Source: Bradyrhizobium sp. SZCCHNS1050
Lineage (GTDB): Bacteria > Pseudomonadota > Alphaproteobacteria > Rhizobiales > Xanthobacteraceae
Direction of reading: 5' to 3'
DNA length: 64,000 bases
Assembly: GCF_032484785.1 (NCBI RefSeq)
Contig: NZ_JAUETR010000001.1
Coordinates: forward strand, 682,001 to 746,000
The notes beneath the pieces are model-generated. The model was not told the DNA's origin, did not search any database, and saw only the letters and a program-made list of their open reading frames with translations. A program made the translations under genes and the position numbers. Positions 7,757 to 16,230 of the stretch are shown piece by piece. Numbering within the stretch: position 1 is the first letter of the stretch; each line of letters opens with the position of its first letter.

Positions 7757-8965
7757 ATGGGAGGACGTGTGGTCCTGGGAGTTCTGGCCCGATCTCTGAT
7801 GGGCGCGATCGGCCTCATCGCCGCCGCAACCGCCGCCAGCGCGGCGGATCCGGTCGACATCGCGATCGGCTATCTCGGCCGCGCGAGCGTGCCGCAGACC
7901 TTGTCGCCGCTCGACCAGCCTGCGGCCGATGATGGCGTGGCCGGCGCGAGGCTCGCGATCGAGGACAACAACACCACCGGCAAGTTCCTCAACCAGCGCT
8001 TCACTTTGATCGACCGCCGCGTCAAGGATGACGAGGACGCCGCGCAGGCCGCCAATGAGCTCGCCGGCAAGACGGGATTCGTCCTCGTGGACCTGCCGGC
8101 GGATGCGGTGCTGAAGGTCGCAGATGCGTTGCGGGGCCGCGGCGTCACCCTGCTCAATGTCGGCGCCACCGACGACCGCCTGCGTGAGCAGGACTGCCGC
8201 GCCAACGTCATCCATGTCGCACCGACGCGCTCGATGCTCGCCGACGGCCTGGCGCAATATCTGGTCTGGAAGCAGTGGAAGCGCTGGCTGCTCGTCACCG
8301 GCTCGCACGACAACGACAGACTGTTCGCCGACGCGCTGCGCCGCGCCGCCACCCGCTTCGGCGCCAAGATCGTCGAGGAGCGGACCTTCGAGGACACCGG
8401 CGGCGCGCGCCGCACCGACAGCGGCGTGACCTTGATCCAGCGCCAGATGCCGGTGTTCACGCAGAAGGCGCCGGCCTATGACGTGCTGGTCACCGCCGAC
8501 GAGAGCGAGGTGTTCGCCAACTATCTGCCCTACCGCACCTGGGATCCGCGCCCGGTCGCGGGCTCCGCCGGCCTGCGGCCGACGAGCTGGGATCCGGCGC
8601 AGGACCAGTGGGGGGCGACGCAGTTGCAGAACCGCTTCATGAAGCTCGCCTCGCGCCGCATGCACGCCTTGGACATGCAGGCCTGGATGGCCGTGCGCAT
8701 GGTCGGCGAGGCCGCCTCGCGCACCAACTCCGGCGACGCCAAGACGATGGCCGACTACCTCAAGGGCCCGAACTTCACCATCGCCGCCTTCAAGGGCACC
8801 CGCCTCTCCCTGCGCGACTGGAACCTGCAATTGCGCCAGCCGATCCTTCTGGCCGACGGCCGCATGATCGTCTCGGTCTCGCCGCAGGAGGGCTTTCTGC
8901 ACCAGGTCTCCGAACTCGACACGCTCGGCGTCGACCGCCCCGAAACCAAGTGCAAGCTGCAATGA
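7757..8965 (+). CDS. Quinoprotein-associated ABC substrate-binding protein (LutA-like)
   Basis: A 402-residue periplasmic binding protein of the branched-chain amino acid (type I) fold. It belongs to the family named 'ABC transporter, substrate-binding protein, PQQ-dependent alcohol dehydrogenase system'. The signal peptide ends near ...ATAASAADP; typical segments are IAIGYLGRASVP, GARLAIEDNNTTGKF and LLNVGATDDRLR. The chosen ATG has a GAGGG ribosome site. It starts a tightly overlapped operon with the beta-propeller, ATPase, permease and exported protein. An equivalent set in Methylobacterium is the lut locus for lanthanide uptake; the same role here is an inference. Confidence 0.85.
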   Translation: MGGRVVLGVLARSLMGAIGLIAAATAASAADPVDIAIGYLGRASVPQTLSPLDQPAADDGVAGARLAIEDNNTTGKFLNQRFTLIDRRVKDDEDAAQAANELAGKTGFVLVDLPADAVLKVADALRGRGVTLLNVGATDDRLREQDCRANVIHVAPTRSMLADGLAQYLVWKQWKRWLLVTGSHDNDRLFADALRRAATRFGAKIVEERTFEDTGGARRTDSGVTLIQRQMPVFTQKAPAYDVLVTADESEVFANYLPYRTWDPRPVAGSAGLRPTSWDPAQDQWGATQLQNRFMKLASRRMHALDMQAWMAVRMVGEAASRTNSGDAKTMADYLKGPNFTIAAFKGTRLSLRDWNLQLRQPILLADGRMIVSVSPQEGFLHQVSELDTLGVDRPETKCKLQ

Positions 8966-10056
8966 TGTCGGATCGAACCATGCTGATGAGAATGCCTAGT
9001 CCGACATGCCGGGCCGACATGCGTGCTGGTGTGGAGCCTTCCGCACACGCGCGTCCCGAAGGGCGATCGCAGCTTTGCAAGCGCTCCGGCACAGCAGTCA
9101 GCCTGCTCATCGCCGCACTCGTCATGGCCCATGCAGCCCCCGCCTCCGCCTACGTCGCCTTCGTCTCCAACGAGAAGGGCAACACCGTCTCCGTCATCGA
9201 CACCGACACCTGGACGGTCACCAAGACCATCAAGGTCGGCCAGCGGCCGCGCGGGATCGCGTTCACGCGCGACGGCAAGTTCGTGATGGTGGCGGTCGGT
9301 GACGACGACACCATCCAGGTGATCGATGCCAAGAAGATGGAGGTGGTGGATACCCTGCCCTCCGGCCCCGATCCCGAATTGTTCGCGCAGGACGCCGCCG
9401 GCAAGACGCTCTATGTCGCCAACGAGAACGACAACACGGTCACGGTGCTCGACCTCGAGAAGCGCGTCCGCATCGGCGACGTCCAGGTCGGCGTCGAGCC
9501 GGAGGGCATGATGCTCAGTCCGGACGGCAAGATCCTGATCTGCACCTCCGAAACCACCAACATGGCGCATTTCATCGACACGGCGACCCGCAAGATCGTC
9601 GCCAACGTGCTGGTCGATGCGCGGCCGCGCTATGCCGAGTTCAAGAGCGACGGCTCGGAGCTGTGGGTGTCCGCCGAAATCGGCGGCACCGTCTCGATCA
9701 TCGATCCGGCCAAGCGTGAGGTCACCGGCAAGATCAAGTTCGCCGTGCCCGGCCTGCGCAGCGAGGCGATCCAGCCGGTCGGCATCGGGCTCACCAAGGA
9801 CGGCAAGACCGGCTTCGTTGCGCTCGGCCCGGCCAACCGTGTCGCCGTGGTCGACGGCGCCACCCACGAGGTGAAGAAATATCTCCTGGTCGGCCAGCGC
9901 GTCTGGCACATGGAGTTCACACCGGACGAGAAATATCTGCTCGTCACCAACGGCGTCTCCAACGACGTCTCGGTGATCGACGTCGCCGCGCAGAAGGTGA
10001 TCAAGACCATCCAGGTCGGCGAGCTGCCCTGGGGCATCACGATTGCACAGCCATGA
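8962..10056 (+). CDS. PQQ-catabolism-associated beta-propeller protein (YVTN repeats)
   Basis: A 364-residue periplasmic protein with a ~60-residue leader carrying a signal sequence (TAVSLLIAALVMAHAAPASA), then about seven YVTN-like blades, e.g. AYVAFVSNEKGNTVSVIDTD, TLYVANENDNTVTVLD and LLVTNGVSNDVSVID. It matches the beta-propeller family found beside quinoprotein dehydrogenases and LutB-type proteins of lanthanide loci. The start overlaps the previous stop (ATGA), indicating translational coupling. The leader is long, so translation may begin at a later start within it. Ligand unknown. Confidence 0.85.
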   Translation: MMSDRTMLMRMPSPTCRADMRAGVEPSAHARPEGRSQLCKRSGTAVSLLIAALVMAHAAPASAYVAFVSNEKGNTVSVIDTDTWTVTKTIKVGQRPRGIAFTRDGKFVMVAVGDDDTIQVIDAKKMEVVDTLPSGPDPELFAQDAAGKTLYVANENDNTVTVLDLEKRVRIGDVQVGVEPEGMMLSPDGKILICTSETTNMAHFIDTATRKIVANVLVDARPRYAEFKSDGSELWVSAEIGGTVSIIDPAKREVTGKIKFAVPGLRSEAIQPVGIGLTKDGKTGFVALGPANRVAVVDGATHEVKKYLLVGQRVWHMEFTPDEKYLLVTNGVSNDVSVIDVAAQKVIKTIQVGELPWGITIAQP

Positions 10057-10868
10057 CGACGCAAAACGCACCCGCTCTCGACTCGACAGGCTCTGCATCG
10101 CAGCCGGCGCCCGAGCAGGTCCCCGCGCTGTCGGTCGCCGGCGTCAGCCATTCCTACGGCGCACGCAAGGCGCTCAACGACGTCAGCTTCGCCGTCCAGC
10201 CTGCGAGCTTCACCGCCCTGCTCGGCCTCAACGGCGCCGGCAAGAGCACGCTGTTCTCGCTCATCACGCGGCTGTTCGCGGTGCAGACCGGCCAGATCGG
10301 CATTTTCGGCCATGACATCGGCCGGACGCCGGGCGAGGCGCTGCGGCTACTCGGCGTCGTGTTCCAGCCGCGCACGCTCGATCTCGATCTGTCGCTGACC
10401 CAGAACCTGCTCTACCACGCAGCGCTGCACGGCATCGCCCGCCGCGAGGCCCGCGCGCGCAGCGAGGAGCTGCTGGCGCGGATCGGCCTCGCCGACCGCG
10501 CCGGCAACAAGGTGCGCGACCTCTCCGGCGGCCAGATGCGCCGGCTGGAGATTGCTCGCGCCCTGCTGCACCGGCCGCGCCTCTTGCTGCTCGACGAGGC
10601 CACCGTCGGCCTTGACGTCAAGGCCCGCGCCGACATCGTCGGTCACGTCCGTCAGCTCGTTGCCGAGCAGGGCATCGGCGTGCTCTGGGCGACGCATCTG
10701 TTCGATGAGATCGCCGCGACCGACGATCTCGTCGTGCTGCATCAAGGCCGCGTGCTGGCGCGCGGGCCCGTCCCGCAGGTCATCGCCGAGGCCGGTGCGA
10801 CCGACGTCAACGCGGCGTTCGCGCGGTTGACGACCCAGGCCAGTCCGGCGCGGAGCTCCGAGCCATGA
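10053..10868 (+). CDS. ABC transporter ATP-binding subunit, PQQ/Lut type
   Basis: A 271-residue ATPase with Walker A GLNGAGKST (~residues 59-67), Q-loop region VVFQPRTLDLDLSL, signature LSGGQMRR, Walker B LLLLDEAT and the switch histidine in ATHLFDE. It resembles NodI/CcmA-type ABC-2 ATPases and the family named for PQQ-dependent alcohol dehydrogenase systems (LutE-like). It overlaps the genes on both sides by four bases. With the ABC-2 permease it would form an unusual transporter that also has a periplasmic binding protein. Confidence 0.9.
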   Translation: MTTQNAPALDSTGSASQPAPEQVPALSVAGVSHSYGARKALNDVSFAVQPASFTALLGLNGAGKSTLFSLITRLFAVQTGQIGIFGHDIGRTPGEALRLLGVVFQPRTLDLDLSLTQNLLYHAALHGIARREARARSEELLARIGLADRAGNKVRDLSGGQMRRLEIARALLHRPRLLLLDEATVGLDVKARADIVGHVRQLVAEQGIGVLWATHLFDEIAATDDLVVLHQGRVLARGPVPQVIAEAGATDVNAAFARLTTQASPARSSEP

Positions 10869-11719
10869 CCGTCACCTCCGTGCACGCCCCCCCACCCACA
10901 CGCAGCGGCTTCTCGGCCGGCGAATACATCACTTGCCTCACCGGCATCGTCTGGCGCGAGGGCCTGCGCTTTCTGCATCAGCGCGAGCGCTTCGTCTCGG
11001 CGCTGGTACGGCCGCTGGTCTGGCTGTTCATCTTCGCCGCCGGCTTCCGCCAGGTGCTGGGCATCTCGATCATCCCGCCCTACGAGACCTACATCCTCTA
11101 CGAGGTCTATATCGCGCCCGGCCTGATGGCGATGATTCAGTTGTTCAACGGCATGCAGTCGTCGCTGTCGATGGTCTATGACCGCGAGATGGGCAACATG
11201 CGCACCTTGCTGGTGAGCCCGCTGCCGCGCGGCTATCTCCTGTTCTGCAAGCTGCTCGCCGGCACCGCCGTCTCGGTGCTGCAGGTCTATGCGTTTCTCG
11301 CCATCGCCTGGTTCTGGGACATCACCCCGCCGCCGATGGGCTATCTGACGGTGCTGCCGGCGCTGATCCTATCCGGCCTGATGCTCGGCGCGCTGGGCAT
11401 GCTGATTTCCTCCGGCATCAAGCAGCTCGAGAATTTCGCCGGTGTCATGAACTTCGTGATCTTCCCGATGTTCTTCGCCTCATCGGCGCTCTACCCGCTC
11501 TGGCGCGTCGAGGAAGGCAGTCCCTGGCTGGCTTATCTCTGCGAAGCCAACCCCTTCACCCACGCGGTCGAGCTCATCCGCTTTGCGCTGTACGGCAAGC
11601 TGAACTGGGTTTCGCTCGCGGTGGTCGGCGGCTGCACCGCCGTATTCATGATCGGCGCGATCCTGGCCTACGATCCGTCGCGGGGGTTTGTCAGGCGCGG
11701 TCCCGGAGGCGAGGCATGA
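10865..11719 (+). CDS. ABC-2 type permease, PedC/LutF-like
   Basis: A 284-residue membrane protein with six predicted segments, including LVWLFIFAAGFRQVLGI, VLPALILSGLMLGALGMLIS and VVGGCTAVFMIGAILAY, and the ABC-2 cytoplasmic sequence YDREMGNMRTLLVSPLPRGYLLFCKLLAG. The family includes PedC, the permease found in quinoprotein alcohol oxidation clusters. It is coupled to the ATPase by a 4-bp overlap and to the next gene by another. The transported species (lanthanide complex, PQQ-related compound or alcohol) cannot be read from sequence. Confidence 0.88.
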   Translation: MTVTSVHAPPPTRSGFSAGEYITCLTGIVWREGLRFLHQRERFVSALVRPLVWLFIFAAGFRQVLGISIIPPYETYILYEVYIAPGLMAMIQLFNGMQSSLSMVYDREMGNMRTLLVSPLPRGYLLFCKLLAGTAVSVLQVYAFLAIAWFWDITPPPMGYLTVLPALILSGLMLGALGMLISSGIKQLENFAGVMNFVIFPMFFASSALYPLWRVEEGSPWLAYLCEANPFTHAVELIRFALYGKLNWVSLAVVGGCTAVFMIGAILAYDPSRGFVRRGPGGEA

Positions 11720-12327
11720 GGTTCAGAACGACACTGGCGGCCGTCGCCATCGCTGCGTCGGCCAGTGCTGCGCAAGCCGCCGATCCGCGCTATCCGGATT
11801 GGCCCTGCCCGCAGGCCAAGGTGCCGGAAATCTCCATCGCGGCGGTGTGGTCCGGCCCGCCGATCGACGATGTCGGCGCGAGCTGGAAGGACGATGTGAA
11901 GGTGGCCGAGCTCGTCGTCAAGCTTGCCGCGCGCCGTATCCCGCTGGAGCAGGCCCAGAAGGACGTCGCCGATTTCCTGACCGGAACGTCCGAGGAGAAG
12001 ACACGCAAGGGCAAGCTGCTGTTCGTCGGGCTGTTCGACACGCTGAACGCGCAGCGGACATCGGTCATGAACGGCCTCGAGCGCGTCATGCGCAAGCAGC
12101 GCGAGGCCGTCGACAAAGTGCGCGGCGACACGATCAAGCTGCAGGAGATGCAGAGCAGCGCCGCGCCGGATCAGGCCAAGGTCGAGGAAATGACCAACCA
12201 GTTGAACTGGGAGACGCGCATCTTCGAGGATCGGCGTCGCGTGATGAAGTTCGTCTGCGAGGTGCCGACCGCAATCGACCAGCGCCTGTTCGCGCTGGCC
12301 CGGGAGATCCAGCAGGACATGGAGTAG
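11716..12327 (+). CDS. Exported helical protein of the quinoprotein ABC operon
   Basis: A 203-residue protein with a cleavable signal peptide (ending SASAAQAADP) and a mostly helical, coiled-coil-prone body (DTLNAQRTSVMNGLERVMRKQREAVDKVRG...). One cysteine lies near residue 30 (WPCPQ) and one near 180. It is the last gene of the five-gene operon, overlapping the permease by 4 bp, in the place taken by LutG-like exported proteins in Methylobacterium. I do not recognise a named domain. The position suggests a periplasmic accessory of the transporter. Confidence 0.7.
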   Translation: MRFRTTLAAVAIAASASAAQAADPRYPDWPCPQAKVPEISIAAVWSGPPIDDVGASWKDDVKVAELVVKLAARRIPLEQAQKDVADFLTGTSEEKTRKGKLLFVGLFDTLNAQRTSVMNGLERVMRKQREAVDKVRGDTIKLQEMQSSAAPDQAKVEEMTNQLNWETRIFEDRRRVMKFVCEVPTAIDQRLFALAREIQQDME

Positions 12328-12359
12328 CTGTTTTGATGCGCTCTCGCCGCCCTCCCCGC

Positions 12360-12920
12360 TCACTCCTCAGGCCGCGGCTCAGGCTGCGTCTGCTGCAGCG
12401 GCAGGTCGGCGCGGCTCCAGCCGTCGGTCCCGTCGGGATACCAGGCGACGTTGCGATAGCCAAAGGTCAGCGCGCGCTTGGCGGCATTCCACGACATCCA
12501 GCAGTCTTCGAGGCAGTAGAACACGAGCAGACGACCGAGGTCGCCGCCCGACGCGTGCGCCAGCCCGCGCTTAAGATAGTCCTCAGTCTGGGGCGCCAGC
12601 ACACCATAACCGGTGTCGGGCAGCCACATGCTGCCGGGAATGTCCAGGCGCGGCTGCTCGCGCCACACCGTCCCTGCCGGCAGATTCTTCGGCTTGGGCG
12701 GGCGCGGCAGCACGTCGACGAAGGCGGCCGATTTTGCGCGCCAGATCGCCTCGGTCTCCCGCGTCGACAGCACGCGCGCACCGGCCAGGGTCGTCGGCAC
12801 CGGCGCGCGGTAGTTCTCGGTCCGGTAGCTGTCCGGCTCCGGCACGAGATCATCGGCTCGCACCGCCGCGGCGATCAGCAGCACGCCTGCCAACGCCGCC
12901 GCGGCGAGCCGAACGATCAT
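12360..12920 (-). CDS. PQQ-catabolism-associated CXXCW-motif protein
   Basis: A 186-residue secreted, rhodanese-like protein. After a signal peptide (LAAAALAGVLLIAAAVRA) comes a body ending in the hallmark segment FYCLEDCWMSWNAAKRAL, with Cys136, Cys140 and Trp141. The family is known only from association with PQQ-dependent dehydrogenases, and its motif suggests redox or sulfur chemistry. The ATG overlaps by 4 bp the stop of the binding-protein gene at 12917-13798, so the two form an operon convergent with the ABC operon (33-bp gap). Confidence 0.9.
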   Translation of the reverse strand: MIVRLAAAALAGVLLIAAAVRADDLVPEPDSYRTENYRAPVPTTLAGARVLSTRETEAIWRAKSAAFVDVLPRPPKPKNLPAGTVWREQPRLDIPGSMWLPDTGYGVLAPQTEDYLKRGLAHASGGDLGRLLVFYCLEDCWMSWNAAKRALTFGYRNVAWYPDGTDGWSRADLPLQQTQPEPRPEE

Positions 12921-13798
12921 GGCGATGTCTTCGCCGCAGCCTCGGCGGTGATCAGATGATTGCTCTCGTCCAGCAGCGGCACCCCGAAGTCCAGCAGGAT
13001 CTTGTTGATCTCACCCTGGTTCTCCTGGATCAGCTTGTTGAGCTGACGGCGCCAGTTCTGGTCCGCGCCACGGACGCCCATGGCAATGCGATAGATCAGC
13101 TTCGGCCCGCTGGTCTCTTTCACCAGCGGCGTCACGTGCAGCTGCGGGCTCGCCTGCTTGGCGTAGTACCCGGCCATCGGGCCCCACAGCACGCCGGCAT
13201 CGATATCGCCGGACTTCAGATCGTTGATCATCGCCTCTGCCGAGGAATCGACGCGGGTGTCGATCATCAGCGGATAGGGCTTTGCGGTCGGCATCAGCCC
13301 GGCCAGCGCCATGTTGGTCGCCGGCGGCGTGCCCGCCACGATGCCGATGTGCTTGCCCTTGAGCTTGGCATCCTCCAGCGTCGTCACATCGGCGAGATCG
13401 GAGCCCGGCTTGGTCACGATCGCGTAGGCCGTCCGGTAGTAGGGACTGGTGCTCTGCACCAGGTCGTCCCCTTGGGGAAAGCCCATGATCACGTCGCAAC
13501 GGTGCGAGCCGAGCGTCATGCGCACGAATCCGGTGGCCTGCGGAAAGAATGTATAGTCGACCTTCTTCTGCAGCTTGGCGGCAAAGAGCTCGGCCAGCTT
13601 GTTCTCGAAGCCGTCGCCCTTCTCGTTCGAGAACGGCAGGTTGCGCGGATCGGCGCAGACCCTGAGCACCTTGGGGTCGACCAGTTCGATCGACAGGTCG
13701 AGGCCGTCATTGCTCTGTGCGAAAGCGGCGGCCGGTCCGAGCAAAGTAAGCCCCGCGGCAACCGCCAGCGAGCAGGCAAGTTCGTGACGCTTCGTCAT
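12917..13798 (-). CDS. Quinoprotein dehydrogenase-associated substrate-binding protein (MoxJ/XoxJ-like)
   Basis: A 293-residue family-3-type periplasmic binding protein with signal peptide (SLAVAAGLTLLGPAAAFAQ). Motifs typical of the quinoprotein-associated group are VLRVCADPRNLPFSNEKGDGFENKLAE, CDVIMGFPQGDDLVQSTSPYYRTAY and GDIDAGVLWGPMAGYYA. MoxJ/XoxJ proteins are thought to assist maturation or activation of methanol dehydrogenases rather than transport. A second, more distant member is encoded at 22937-23872. I start at the ATG heading MTKRHELA; earlier in-frame ATGs (13810, 13822) have no better ribosome site. Confidence 0.87.
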   Translation of the reverse strand: MTKRHELACSLAVAAGLTLLGPAAAFAQSNDGLDLSIELVDPKVLRVCADPRNLPFSNEKGDGFENKLAELFAAKLQKKVDYTFFPQATGFVRMTLGSHRCDVIMGFPQGDDLVQSTSPYYRTAYAIVTKPGSDLADVTTLEDAKLKGKHIGIVAGTPPATNMALAGLMPTAKPYPLMIDTRVDSSAEAMINDLKSGDIDAGVLWGPMAGYYAKQASPQLHVTPLVKETSGPKLIYRIAMGVRGADQNWRRQLNKLIQENQGEINKILLDFGVPLLDESNHLITAEAAAKTSP

Positions 13799-13959
13799 CC
13801 GTATTTCCATCCCTATCGAACACATCGAGGTATTTTTGAAAATGCTAGGCCGCCGGCCGCGCCGGTGCAACAGCCGCCGTCATCGCGAAGAATTGACCCA
13901 TTGCTGCACCGCAACGTCCATCGCCTGACGCACACCTCTCACGCGAGCAAGGCAAGCCG

Positions 13960-14886
13960 ATGGTGAGACAACTGATCATCGCGATCACCGCCTGGGGGGC
14001 GCTGGCGCTCGGCAGCACCGCTCTTGCCATGCCGCTGGAACTCGAGGTCAGCGAGATCGCGCCCGGCGTGTTCGTTCACATCGGCCAGACCGCGCTGATG
14101 AACGCGGCGAACGAGGGCGCCATCGCCAATGTCGGTTTCATCGTCGGCAACGACGCGGTCGCCGTGATCGACACCGGCGGCAGCGTCCGCGAAGGCCGCG
14201 CGCTGCTGGCTGCGATCCGCGCCCGTACCGCCAAGCCCGTGCGCTACGTCATCAACACCCACGCCCATCCGGATCACGCATTCGGCAACGCGGCATTCGA
14301 GGGCGACGGCACGCGCTTCGTCGGCGCCAAGAACCTGCCGCGCGCGCTTGCATTGCGCGGACCGCACTACATCGAGGCGTTCCGGCGCCTGATGGGCGCC
14401 GAGCTGATCGACGAGGTCCGTCTCGTCGCCCCGTCGATCCTCGTGGACGACGAGATGATGCTCGACCTCGGCGGCCGTACCCTCACGCTCAAGGCCTGGA
14501 GCACCGCGCATAGCGACTGCGACCTGTCCGTCTATGATGACCGGAGCAGGATCTTGTTCGCCGGCGATCTCGTATTCCTGCGTCACATCCCGGTGATGGA
14601 TGGCAGCCTGCGCGGCTGGATTTCCGACATGGCCGCGCTCGCGACCATCCCGGCCGAGCGCGTCGTCCCGGGCCATGGCCCTGTCAGCCCGTGGCCACTG
14701 GCGCTCAGTGACGAGCGTCGCTACCTCGATACATTGGCCCACGACGTTCGCGGGCTGATCAAGGCAGGCAGGCCGATCGCGGACGCCGCTGGGGCCGCGG
14801 GATCGGAGCGCGGCAAATGGGAGCTGTTCGACGACTACAATGCCCGCAACGCAACGGCGGCATTCTCGGAAATGGAATGGGAATGA
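13960..14886 (+). CDS. Quinoprotein relay system zinc metallohydrolase (SoxH-like)
   Basis: A 308-residue metallo-beta-lactamase-fold protein with signal peptide ([19 protein letters not shown]). Zinc ligands are visible as [11 protein letters not shown] (HxHxDH, ~residues 103-113), the His of WSTAHSDCD, the Asp of FAGDLVF and the final His of VPGHGP. The family, related to SoxH, occurs with PQQ dehydrogenases and SoxYZ-like carriers; its substrate is unknown. An AAGG site precedes the ATG. The SoxYZ-like gene follows 56 bp downstream, giving a two-gene unit. Confidence 0.87.
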   Translation: MVRQLIIAITAWGALALGSTALAMPLELEVSEIAPGVFVHIGQTALMNAANEGAIANVGFIVGNDAVAVIDTGGSVREGRALLAAIRARTAKPVRYVINTHAHPDHAFGNAAFEGDGTRFVGAKNLPRALALRGPHYIEAFRRLMGAELIDEVRLVAPSILVDDEMMLDLGGRTLTLKAWSTAHSDCDLSVYDDRSRILFAGDLVFLRHIPVMDGSLRGWISDMAALATIPAERVVPGHGPVSPWPLALSDERRYLDTLAHDVRGLIKAGRPIADAAGAAGSERGKWELFDDYNARNATAAFSEMEWE

Positions 14887-14942
14887 GGGCGGCAACGCGC
14901 TATGATTGTTAATTCACCCGACTGCCCGAGGAGGATTGCGCC

Positions 14943-15764
14943 ATGATCCGGCTCCACCTGCCGTCCACCCTGCTTCTCGGGGCCTGCCTCGCGTTTGCGT
15001 TCGCACCTGCGAAGGCCGCTGATGGTTACGATCCCTGGCCGGGACTGGTCCAGGACATCTTCAACAACAAGGCGATGCAGGACGGCAGCAATGTGCTGTC
15101 GATCGAGATGCCGATGCGCGCCGAGGATGCCTCGGTCGTTCCGGTCACCCTGCGCAGCAAGCTGTCGCCCGCCGACGAGCGCCGTATCAAGACCATCACG
15201 CTGGTGATCGACCAGAATCCCGCGCCGATGGCGGCCAAGTTCACGCTTGGCGCGGACGCCAATGTGACCGCGATCTCGACGCGGGTCCGCGTCAACAACT
15301 ACACGGATGTGCATGCCGTGGCCGAGCTGACGGATGGTCAGCTCTATGTGGTCAAGACCTTCGTCAAGGCGTCCGGAGGCTGCTCGGCGCCGGCGGCGAA
15401 GAATCCGGACGAGGCCAAGGCGCGCATCGGCCAGATGCGCTACCGGCAGTTCACGCAAAGCAGCGACGGCGCCACGAGCGGCATCCGCGAAGCGCAGGTC
15501 ATGGTCGGGCATCCCAACAATTCCGGGCTCCAGATGGATCAGGTGACGCAGCTCTACATTCCGGCCTTCTTCATCGACCGGCTGACACTGTCGCAGGACG
15601 GCAGTCTGGTGCTGTCGGTCGAAGGCGGCATCTCGATCTCTGAGGATCCCAACATCCGCTTCACCTACGTGTCGAACGGTGCCAAGCAATTCCATGCGGA
15701 GGCGAAGGATACGCAGGGCCACGTGTTCGAGCACGATTGGCCGGCCGACGGTTCAGGAACTTGA
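14943..15764 (+). CDS. Quinoprotein dehydrogenase-associated SoxYZ-like carrier
   Basis: A 273-residue secreted protein in which a SoxY-like domain (~residues 40-155) is fused to a SoxZ-like domain (~175-270). The SoxY-like half ends KTFVKASGGCSAPAAK, placing a cysteine where SoxY carries its substrate-binding Cys; the SoxZ-like half contains VMVGHPNNSGLQMDQ. These fused carriers are found only beside quinoprotein dehydrogenases and the SoxH-like hydrolase encoded upstream. A GAGGAGGAT ribosome site gives strong initiation. They presumably shuttle a covalently bound intermediate, as SoxYZ does in sulfur oxidation (inference). Confidence 0.88.
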   Translation: MIRLHLPSTLLLGACLAFAFAPAKAADGYDPWPGLVQDIFNNKAMQDGSNVLSIEMPMRAEDASVVPVTLRSKLSPADERRIKTITLVIDQNPAPMAAKFTLGADANVTAISTRVRVNNYTDVHAVAELTDGQLYVVKTFVKASGGCSAPAAKNPDEAKARIGQMRYRQFTQSSDGATSGIREAQVMVGHPNNSGLQMDQVTQLYIPAFFIDRLTLSQDGSLVLSVEGGISISEDPNIRFTYVSNGAKQFHAEAKDTQGHVFEHDWPADGSGT

Positions 15765-15784
15765 TGCGGCAGAGCGGCAGCGCT

Positions 15785-16144
15785 TCAGAAGCATCTCACT
15801 TCGGCTTCGGCCTGCGCCCGGCGGAGATCGTTCAGCGCGTTGGCGGCCTGCTCGGACGTGCGGAACTGGGTGCCGAGATTGCTGTGCACCTGGGACATGC
15901 TGAGGACGGTCTCGGCCGTGACGTAGCGCTCATAGGGAATGATCGAAGCGATCACGTCGATCGAGCAGGAGCACTGCGCGATCGCCTCCCTGGTCTCGCC
16001 ATTTGCCTTCATGCAGCCGAACACATATTCGGCCCGCGCCGAGGTCGGATAGTCGTTGAGCTCCTCGGCACGAGCCGGCCCGCACAGCGCAATCGTGGCA
16101 ATGAGAGTGGCGACAATCGGTCCTACCGGAACAGCACTACGCAT
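15785..16144 (-). CDS. Small secreted cysteine-containing protein, unknown function
   Basis: A 119-residue protein with signal peptide (IVATLIATIALCGPARA) and a helical body with four cysteines (FGCMKANG, QCSCSIDV and a C-terminal VRCF). The paired cysteines recall small helical disulfide proteins, but I recognise no named family. It lies convergent to the SoxYZ-like gene (20 bp apart) and divergent from the NMT1-type ABC operon at 16231. The start at 16144 is the ATG directly before the signal peptide. Confidence 0.6.
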   Translation of the reverse strand: MRSAVPVGPIVATLIATIALCGPARAEELNDYPTSARAEYVFGCMKANGETREAIAQCSCSIDVIASIIPYERYVTAETVLSMSQVHSNLGTQFRTSEQAANALNDLRRAQAEAEVRCF

Positions 16145-16230
16145 CACAGTCCTCCGCGGCATCGCAGCCGAAGCTATGCTAAGGGAATGAGGCTGAAAAG
16201 AACACCTCTCGAGGAAACGCAGACAGGCTC

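Noticed and set aside
7121..8962. Minus-strand frame of 613 codons opposite the LutA-like gene
   Set aside because: The plus-strand gene has signal peptide, family motifs and operon coupling. The antisense product is Arg/Gly/Asp-rich without any domain.
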